Position numbers and translations under genes: made by a program
From: Chitinimonas sp. BJYL2
GTDB lineage: Bacteria > Pseudomonadota > Gammaproteobacteria > Burkholderiales > Chitinimonadaceae
Direction: 5' to 3'
Length of the DNA stretch: 64,000 nt
Assembly (NCBI RefSeq): GCF_027257935.1
Contig: NZ_JANZKW010000001.1
Location: forward strand, 372,001-436,000
Shown here: piece after piece, positions 58,394 through 64,000 of the stretch
Layout: every line of letters starts with the position of its first letter
Position numbering within the stretch: the stretch's first letter is position 1
Notes under the pieces: model-generated
What the model was told of the DNA's origin: nothing
The model's database searches: none
Seen by the model: only the letters and a program-made list of their open reading frames with translations

Positions 58394-59100
58394 GGTGTAC
58401 TGGATTCCGATTCGCGACGGGCTGCCTCGAGAATGCGCTCGACGGTACCGTCTTTGTGCATGCTCTTGAGTGCCTCATCCAGCGGTGCAATCAGATGCTG
58501 GTTACGTTGATGGACATAGTGGAAGACCGGGATACGCTCAAAAGGCGTGACCACAGGCGGGACCGAGGATTGCTGACGAATCCTGGCCAAGGCACGATTA
58601 GCCAGAACGTCACTGAGCACCAGCACCTCTACGCGCCCTCTTTGCAACATCGCCATCAGATTGGCTTCGGTCGGCGCATAGCTGACCGCCATTCCCTTGG
58701 TGTGCTGTTCCACTACTTTGGCCCCACGTATCGTGCCGATACGATAACTCGCGAGCTCCTGCCAGTTACGCGGGCGGATGGTGTCGCTCAATGACACCGC
58801 AAAAATCTGCACGTTGCCCAGCGGGGTCGGCACCGCACGCAAGTTGGGATATTGCACGCCAACGCCTGCAACACGACCCAGCTCCGCATCATATTGCCCG
58901 CTGTTCGCCATGTTCAGGGAACGCAGGGAGGGCAATCTGTCCAGCACCATGCGGTAGCCGATCCGCCGATAGGCCTCGCCCAGAATGCGCGCACCTATCG
59001 TGACCGAAGGGTCGATATTGTCCGGCGCGGATACCCGCACCTCCGGCTCGCCGGCCATGGCGGAAGTCAGCAACAAGCAGGCGAGCAGGTGGCGCAGCAT
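58390..59100 (-). CDS. Periplasmic solute-binding family 3-like protein
   Basis: The 236-residue product has a signal peptide (MLRHLLACLLLTSAMAGEP) and binding-protein features such as ARILGEAYRRIGYRMVLDRLP, ASYRIGTIRGAKVVEQHTKG and a C-terminal LDEALKSMHKDGTVERIL. It has no permease next to it. It lies between the SPFH-GYF gene and the zinc-ribbon gene, with a six-base gap to the first and a GTGA overlap to the second. It could sense rather than transport a solute. The link to the neighbours is inferred from coupling. Confidence 0.72.
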   Translation of the reverse strand: MLRHLLACLLLTSAMAGEPEVRVSAPDNIDPSVTIGARILGEAYRRIGYRMVLDRLPSLRSLNMANSGQYDAELGRVAGVGVQYPNLRAVPTPLGNVQIFAVSLSDTIRPRNWQELASYRIGTIRGAKVVEQHTKGMAVSYAPTEANLMAMLQRGRVEVLVLSDVLANRALARIRQQSSVPPVVTPFERIPVFHYVHQRNQHLIAPLDEALKSMHKDGTVERILEAARRESESSTP

Positions 59101-59105
59101 TTACG

Positions 59106-60248
59106 TTATTGCGGCAGTGGCGGCGGCATGCTGGCGAACAAGGCTGCCAGCTCCGCCTGCTCCCCGGCCTTGCCCCACGCAGGCATGCCCTGTCGCCAGA
59201 CCAGACTGTCGCGGTTGACACTGCCCGCCGCAGCTTGCGACTGCAAGGTGGCAAGATCAAACGGCCCTGTTTGCTGGCCGTTCACCGCCACAAAGAAACT
59301 CACCGCACCCGGAATCGGCGGCGGCACAGCGGGCCCCGCTGCCGGGGCGGTGCCCGAAATCCCGCCACCCGCCTGTGCCGGCTGCTGGAACAGATTGCCC
59401 ATACCCTGCCCAAGCATGCCGCCGACGCCAATGCCCATCATGGTGCCGGCGGCACCCGTGTTCTGGGCGGCATCGCGCATGGCTTGCGCAGCCTGGTACT
59501 GGCCGAACTGCTGCATATTGCCGATGGCACGCATGGCGCCTTGCTGGTCGATGGCTTTCTCGACTTCTTCGGGCAGGCCGATGTCCTGTACCTGGATTTC
59601 GCACAGCTCCAAGCCCATGCCGCTGAAGTCGCCTGCGATGCGCTCACGGATCTTCTCGCCCACCTGCGTGACCTTGCTTTCCAGGTCGATTACCGGCACG
59701 CCGATCTCGGGCATGACTTCCTTGATGCGGGTACCCACCTTGCCGCGCAGGTTCGCCTCGATATCCTCAGTGGTGAACTCAGCCTTGGTACCCATCAGGT
59801 CCACGAGGAAGGTCTTGGCATCGACAATGCGAATCACGTACAGGCCGAACGCCGTCACGCGCACAGCGCCGAACTCCGGATCCCGCATGGTGGCCGGACC
59901 GGCCGTACCCCACTTGAGGTCGGTGTACTTGCGGGTATTGAAGAAATACACCTCGGCCTTGAACGGCGAGTTGAAGCCGTACTTCCAGCCTTTGAGCGTG
60001 GCCAGGATCGGCATGTTCTCGGTGGTGAGCGTGTACATGCCCGGCGTGAACACGTCGGCGACCTGGTTCTTGCCCAGCTGGCCTTCATTGACGACAACCG
60101 CCAGCTGACCCTCGCGCACGGTCAGCTTGGCGCCCATCTTGATTTCGTTCTGGTAGCGCTCGAAACGATGCGCCATCACCTCGGGGCGATCCTCGGTCCA
60201 TTCGATGATGTCGATGAACTCGGCGGTCAACTTGTTCCACAGACTCAT
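59106..60248 (-). CDS. SPFH-domain protein with C-terminal GYF_2 domain (YdjI-like)
   Basis: The 380-residue product has an SPFH/virion-core-like domain (about 1-245) with MSLWNKLTAEFIDIIEWTED, ALKMGAKLTVREGQLAVVV-type sequence and GLELCEIQVQDIGLPEEVEK. A Gly/Ala-rich linker (MMGIGVGGMLGQGMGN) follows, then a GYF_2/DUF4339 domain (FVAVNGQQTGPFDLATLQSQ, VWRQGMPAWGKAGEQ). In Bacillus YdjI recruits PspA to the membrane with YdjG. No PspA gene lies beside this operon. The ATG at 60248 has AGAGGA upstream. It is the first gene of the operon. Confidence 0.78.
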   Translation of the reverse strand: MSLWNKLTAEFIDIIEWTEDRPEVMAHRFERYQNEIKMGAKLTVREGQLAVVVNEGQLGKNQVADVFTPGMYTLTTENMPILATLKGWKYGFNSPFKAEVYFFNTRKYTDLKWGTAGPATMRDPEFGAVRVTAFGLYVIRIVDAKTFLVDLMGTKAEFTTEDIEANLRGKVGTRIKEVMPEIGVPVIDLESKVTQVGEKIRERIAGDFSGMGLELCEIQVQDIGLPEEVEKAIDQQGAMRAIGNMQQFGQYQAAQAMRDAAQNTGAAGTMMGIGVGGMLGQGMGNLFQQPAQAGGGISGTAPAAGPAVPPPIPGAVSFFVAVNGQQTGPFDLATLQSQAAAGSVNRDSLVWRQGMPAWGKAGEQAELAALFASMPPPLPQ

Positions 60249-60349
60249 TGCGTCCTCTCTCTCGCTAGACGGCATGGAAAACTTGGAGGCTTACACCATA
60301 GACCCATGTTGCCTGCTTGGACAGCTGGTGGTGCAGGGATTCCATGTAA

Positions 60350-61033
60350 CTATTCAACAACGGCAGAAGCCGGTTTGCCTCCGGGCCAGGGCAAGTCCCA
60401 GGGCATGTGCCACTCGGTGGGCAAGGCACCCCATTCGGTGCCGCTGGTCGGCGGGCAACACAGGGAAAATGTCTCGTCCTCCAGCGTAAAGCGCAGCGCA
60501 TACGCATGCAGATAACCCCGGTCTGCCGCCTCGCCGCCATAGCGTGCGTCGCCCAGTATCGGGCTGCCCAGCGATTTGAGCGCAACGCGCAACTGATGCG
60601 TGCGGCCGGTCAGCGGACGCAGCAGGAACAGGCGCCGGCCATTGCCTACGCCCGTGCTGAAGAAACGGGTCAGTGCCGGGTCCTCTCGCGTGGGGGCCAG
60701 GCGCCAGCTACCATTACGGCTGCGCACCATATCGCCACTGATCAGCCCCTGCTTCTTGGTGGGCTTGCTGGCCGAAACTGCCAGATAGCATTTATCCATG
60801 CGCCGCGTGGCAAACAATTGCCCGAATGTCGCGGCGGTGTCGCCCCCCTTGGCAAACAGCAGCAGACCGGAAGTCAGCGTATCGAGCCGATGCACGCCAT
60901 GCAGATCAGTCAGGCCGGTCTGCTCACGCAGCAACGCGAGTACGCCCGGCGCCGCCGCCTCGCGGTGAAAGCCCTGTCCCGCAGGTTTGTTGATCACGAT
61001 AAAACGCGGGTGGTTGAGCAAGATATCCATCAT
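60350..61033 (-). CDS. RluA-family RNA pseudouridine synthase
   Basis: The 227-residue product has INKPAGQGFHREAAAPGVLA at the N terminus, the catalytic Asp in GVHRLDTLTSGLLLFAKG and a late RLFLLRPLTGRTHQLRVALK block. It lacks an S4 domain. It is shorter than RluC or RluD and is similar to a small RluA-like group; the RNA target is not known. It is 101 bp downstream of the SPFH operon start, in the same direction but read before it. A terminator follows the SapC gene on its other side. Confidence 0.85.
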   Translation of the reverse strand: MMDILLNHPRFIVINKPAGQGFHREAAAPGVLALLREQTGLTDLHGVHRLDTLTSGLLLFAKGGDTAATFGQLFATRRMDKCYLAVSASKPTKKQGLISGDMVRSRNGSWRLAPTREDPALTRFFSTGVGNGRRLFLLRPLTGRTHQLRVALKSLGSPILGDARYGGEAADRGYLHAYALRFTLEDETFSLCCPPTSGTEWGALPTEWHMPWDLPWPGGKPASAVVE

Positions 61034-61065
61034 GGCGAGAGCTTAACGGCTGGTGTGCCCCAAAA

Positions 61066-61095
61066 CAAAACGGCGCGATCACTCGCGCCGTTTTG
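61066..61095. terminator. Bidirectional terminator between sapC and the pseudouridine synthase
   Basis: Arms 61066-61078 and 61083-61095 (CAAAACGGCGCGA and TCGCGCCGTTTTG) form a perfect 13-bp stem with the loop TCAC. The T-rich side of the leftward transcript (GTTTTGTTTTG) follows the stem, so it best serves the sapC end. It also carries T residues on the plus strand. Confidence 0.8.
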
Positions 61096-61127
61096 TCCAA
61101 ATTTGCCGTGCAGCGCACGACACCTGA

Positions 61128-61826
61128 TCAGGCAATACGCTTGGCCAGCTTGTCGATATTGCCGAGCGAAAAGATGTGCGAGTAGATCAGCGACATCATG
61201 CCGTTGGCGGTCCACTTGCCCAGGGTTTCTGCCGGCAGAGCGCGCAGCTTCTCTTCATCGATCACCCACATGCCATCCATACCCACTTCCTCGCCATTGG
61301 CCAGCGTGGCGGTCGCCGACACCTGACGCATCAGGTCGTGCTTGGCGAGCTCGGCGGCAAATTCCTTGGCTTGGTTGGCTTCATCACGGGCGCGGAACAT
61401 AAGGCCGGCAAACTGCTTGAGTTCTTCGGAAGGCTGGCCGTTCACGAAGGCGAGCGGATCGGTATCACGCTGGATAGCCGAGGCAACCGACTCCTCGATG
61501 CACAGCACGGCATCGTTGTTTTCCACTTCCACCGTCACATAGGGATAACGACGCACGAAGAAGGGAATGTATTGCGCATCCCACTTGCCATCGGCATCCA
61601 CAAACACGTTCTGGTCTGCGCGCAGGCCCACCATCGCGGTCGGCATGTAGGTCTTTTCCCCGGTTTCCGCGAACACGATCGGGTATTCACGCATCAGGCT
61701 GCCGAACTCGCCGCCCACCACAGGCACCGCATGCACGGTTTGGGCAAACACATAGTTCTGCGCCAGCGTCAGACGCAGATCGGCATGCTTGGCGGGGTCC
61801 AGGGGGACAACGTCTTTGTAGAACAT
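61128..61826 (-). CDS. SapC family protein
   Basis: The 232-residue product matches SapC-like proteins, named after a Campylobacter S-layer locus but widely spread and of unknown function. Typical blocks are FYKDVVPLDPAKHADLRL, GEFGSLMREYPIVFAET, PFFVRRYPYVTVEVE and the C-terminal IYSHIFSLGNIDKLAKR. No signal peptide is present. The ATG at 61826 has AAGGAAA upstream. It follows the EamA gene, in the same direction, and a terminator lies after it. A link to secretion or the cell surface is from the name only. Confidence 0.85.
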   Translation of the reverse strand: MFYKDVVPLDPAKHADLRLTLAQNYVFAQTVHAVPVVGGEFGSLMREYPIVFAETGEKTYMPTAMVGLRADQNVFVDADGKWDAQYIPFFVRRYPYVTVEVENNDAVLCIEESVASAIQRDTDPLAFVNGQPSEELKQFAGLMFRARDEANQAKEFAAELAKHDLMRQVSATATLANGEEVGMDGMWVIDEEKLRALPAETLGKWTANGMMSLIYSHIFSLGNIDKLAKRIA

Positions 61827-61880
61827 GGGTATTTCCTTCGAAGGCGGCTCCGGGCGGTATGCCGCCAAGCCATTATTGAT

Positions 61881-62756
61881 TTATTCGGGCTGCGTGCCGC
61901 CGGCAGGCAGTTTTGCCAGCAGCAGAACGGCAGCGATGATAACCGCGCCGCCGATCCACTGCGAGGCCGTCAATCGTTCCTCGAGCAAGACGGCAGCCAA
62001 TACCACCGTGACGACTGGCTCGAAAGTGGACAGCATGGCGGCTTCCGAGGCACCGACGCGATTCAGGCCGGCAAAAAAGGCCAGTGCAGCGATTACGCTA
62101 CACAGCAACCCGATGGCAACTATCGCCAGCCAGCCTGACAGCGCCTGCGGCCAAACCGGTACTTGCTGCAAGCCGACCATACCAAAGGTCAGGGCGCCCC
62201 CCGCCATAATCAAGGCCGTCCCCGCCAAAGGCGATGTCCGCGCCATCAGCTTGGTGCCGACCACGATATACACCGAGTAGATCAGCGCCGCGCCCAGTCC
62301 GAAGGCAATGCCTGTGGCCGATCCCGACAGCGCATCACCCACCGTGAGCGCCAAGCCCAGGCTGGCCAGCACCAATGCCGCGAGTTTGCGGCGGGTGAGT
62401 GGTTCGTGCAGCCACACGGCGGCCATCAGCGTAACGATGACCGGAAACGTATACAGCAGCAGCGCAGTCAGCGAAGCGCTCGCATGCTGGAGCGCACTGA
62501 AATAGGCGAACGCCTGCCCCGCGTACCCGATTGCCCCCATGCCCAGCAGCCCAAGCGCCAGCTTGCCGCGCGGCCAAGGCTGTTTGCGCCAACGCATGAT
62601 AGCGGCCAGACACGCCGCAGCAATCCCGAAACGCAGCAGCAACACGGCTTGCGCGTCGGCACCGGCGGCATACGCCACCCGGCCGAACAGCGGCATGATG
62701 CCGAAGCAGGCGGCAGACAGCAGGATCAACAAGGCACCCTGAGTGCGTGGGGACAT
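61881..62756 (-). CDS. EamA/DMT superfamily transporter
   Basis: The 291-residue product has ten helices in two EamA repeats. The first opens with ALLILLSAACFGIMPLFGRVAY; the second has FAGLNRVGASEAAMLSTFEPVVTVVLAA and LEERLTASQWIGGAVIIAA. It is an inner-membrane exporter of unknown substrate. I chose the ATG at 62756, which begins MSPRTQGALLILLSAACF; eight more residues upstream are in frame but atypical. It lies between valS (with a hairpin) and sapC, in the same direction. Confidence 0.9.
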   Translation of the reverse strand: MSPRTQGALLILLSAACFGIMPLFGRVAYAAGADAQAVLLLRFGIAAACLAAIMRWRKQPWPRGKLALGLLGMGAIGYAGQAFAYFSALQHASASLTALLLYTFPVIVTLMAAVWLHEPLTRRKLAALVLASLGLALTVGDALSGSATGIAFGLGAALIYSVYIVVGTKLMARTSPLAGTALIMAGGALTFGMVGLQQVPVWPQALSGWLAIVAIGLLCSVIAALAFFAGLNRVGASEAAMLSTFEPVVTVVLAAVLLEERLTASQWIGGAVIIAAVLLLAKLPAGGTQPE

Positions 62757-62777
62757 GAGTTCGGATTCCAGACAGAA

Positions 62778-62805
62778 CAACGCCCCGATACCTACCGGGG
62801 CGTTG
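62778..62805. terminator. Hairpin terminator-like element after valS
   Basis: Arms 62778-62787 and 62796-62805 (CAACGCCCCG and CGGGGCGTTG) form a perfect ten-bp stem with the loop ATACCTAC. The leftward transcript continues with TTCTGTC, so the T run is weak. It lies in the spacer between the valS stop and the EamA start, where it may lower read-through. Confidence 0.55.
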
Positions 62806-62828
62806 AGAGTCTTGCAGCTTCAGGGCAA

Positions 62829-64000
62829 TCAGGCCAGCTTGGCCAGCTGCACCTTCATCTTCTCGACCGTGGCACTGAAGTCGGCGAGGCGTTTGCGTTC
62901 CTGCTCGACCACGGCGGCCGGGGCCTTGTCGGCAAAGGCCGGGTTGGCGAGCTTGGCGGTAGCCTTGGTGATTTCGCCTTCGAGGCGGGCGACTTCTTTG
63001 CTCAAGCGAGCGGTTTCGGCGGCTTTGTCGATTTCGACCTTGAGCATCAGGCGCGTGGTGCCCACCACCTGCACCGGGGCATCGTCCTCAGGCAACTGCG
63101 CGACGACCTGTACTTCGGACACGCGGCCCAGCAGCTGCAGATACGGGCCGAATTCAGCCAGTTCTTCTGCTTTGCCTTCGAGGAACAGCGGTACCTTCTG
63201 CGCCGGGCCCAGGTTCATTTCCGAGCGCAGCGTGCGGATTGCCATGGTCAGGTCGCGGAACACGGCCATGCGAGCATCGGCTTCGGGCTTGACCTTGTCC
63301 ATCTGTGCCAGCGGCCATTGGGCAAGGCTGATGCTGTCGGTCTTCTTGGCGTTGGCCAGCGGGGCCACGGTCTGCCACAGCTCTTCGGTGATGAACGGAA
63401 TGATCGGGTGGGCCAGACGCAGCGCCACTTCGAGCACGCGCACCAGGGTGCGGCGCGTGGCACGCTGCTGGGCTTCGTTGCCGTTCTGGATCTGGACCTT
63501 GGTCAGCTCCACATACCAGTCGCAGTAGGCATTCCAGACGAATTCGTAGATGGCTTGTGCGGCCAGATCGAAGCGGTAGGTGTCGAGCGCTTCCTTCACG
63601 GCGGCTTCGGTGCGTTGCAGCTCGCCGATGATCCACTGGTCGATAAAGCTGAACTCCAGCGGCAGGCTTTCATCCTGACCACAATCCTTGCCGTCCACAT
63701 TCATCAGCACAAAGCGCGTGGCATTCCACAGCTTGTTGCAGAAGTTGCGGTAGCCCTCGGCGCGCTTGAAGTCGAAGTTCACATTGCGGCCCAGCGTGGC
63801 GTAGCTGGCCATGGTGAAGCGCAGTGCGTCGGTACCGTAGGCGGGCATGCCTTCGGGGAACAGCTTTTCGGTCACCTTGGCGATCTGCGGTGCCTTTTCG
63901 GGGCGACGCAGACCGGTGGTGCGCTTGGCGATCAGTTCGGGCAGGGCGATGCCGTCGATCAGGTCGACCGGATCGAGCACATTGCCCTCGGACTTGGACA
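62829..64000 (-). CDS. valS: Valine--tRNA ligase, C-terminal part (cut by window edge)
   Basis: ValRS charges tRNA-Val. The visible 389 residues begin at the right edge within the class I KMSKS loop ([16 protein letters not shown]). The anticodon-binding helices follow ([45 protein letters not shown]). The C-terminal coiled-coil arm is at about 62829-63040 ([20 protein letters not shown] and [10 protein letters not shown]), a feature of ValRS. The N-terminal half is beyond the window. Cytosolic. A weak hairpin follows its stop, then an EamA gene. Confidence 0.97.
   Translation of the reverse strand, partial: SKSEGNVLDPVDLIDGIALPELIAKRTTGLRRPEKAPQIAKVTEKLFPEGMPAYGTDALRFTMASYATLGRNVNFDFKRAEGYRNFCNKLWNATRFVLMNVDGKDCGQDESLPLEFSFIDQWIIGELQRTEAAVKEALDTYRFDLAAQAIYEFVWNAYCDWYVELTKVQIQNGNEAQQRATRRTLVRVLEVALRLAHPIIPFITEELWQTVAPLANAKKTDSISLAQWPLAQMDKVKPEADARMAVFRDLTMAIRTLRSEMNLGPAQKVPLFLEGKAEELAEFGPYLQLLGRVSEVQVVAQLPEDDAPVQVVGTTRLMLKVEIDKAAETARLSKEVARLEGEITKATAKLANPAFADKAPAAVVEQERKRLADFSATVEKMKVQLAKLA

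Overview
The window is about 64 kb of GC-rich bacterial chromosome (roughly 60-65% GC, judged by eye). It is densely packed with housekeeping and envelope genes in short, often translationally coupled operons. Features such as bamE divergent from fur, an aat-bpt pair, a pcnB-folK-deoxynucleoside kinase-panB-panC cluster, gltBD and chemoreceptors point to a betaproteobacterium, most plausibly in or near Neisseriales. That placement rests on gene content and order only. I see no rRNA, tRNA, CRISPR array, prophage or insertion sequence.

1-5.4 kb: partial dapB and bamE (minus) face a fur-aat-bpt operon (plus). A methyl-accepting chemotaxis protein and an unrecognised membrane protein follow. 5.4-11.4 kb: a probable Fur box precedes imelysin, di-heme c-type oxidoreductase (DUF1111), a second imelysin and a DUF1513 protein. 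This looks like an iron-responsive envelope operon. A YnfA-like membrane protein and truC follow. 11.4-18.7 kb (minus): a GGDEF-EAL protein, then moxR, a PGAP1-like lipase, DUF58 and a TgpA-like transglutaminase. 18.8-24.2 kb (plus): histone-deacetylase-like amidohydrolase, membrane protein and EamA transporter in overlapping frames, an Ig-like-domain lipoprotein and a Tat-exported dienelactone hydrolase.

24.2-34.1 kb: an orphan GspE-type ATPase, a small unknown protein, an ABC exporter pair coupled to exonuclease I, an rfbD-like reductase, a DUF2059 protein, an orphan periplasmic binding protein and an outer-membrane barrel. 34.1-40.7 kb: the gltB-gltD glutamate synthase operon, with a strong sigma-70-like promoter, a leader of about 330 nt that starts in a hairpin, and two intercistronic stem-loops. 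40.7-49.8 kb: AEC transporter, hemF, cupin, panC, GNAT, panB, a second chemoreceptor, a deoxynucleoside kinase, folK and pcnB.

49.8-64 kb: a PhzF protein, a lipid A phosphoethanolamine transferase, yaaA, and a vWA lipoprotein next to an ECF sigma/anti-sigma pair. A zinc-ribbon membrane protein, binding protein and SPFH-GYF operon resembles the Bacillus YdjG/YdjI membrane-stress partners. A pseudouridine synthase, SapC, an EamA transporter and the 3' part of valS complete the window. Two head-to-head copies of a short palindromic repeat lie downstream of phzF and of the vWA gene.

The best candidates for poorly described biology are the vWA/ECF triad with a shared peptide motif, the SPFH/zinc-ribbon/binding-protein operon, the Fur-controlled imelysin/di-heme operon, the lipase inside the MoxR-DUF58-TgpA operon, and the gltB leader.
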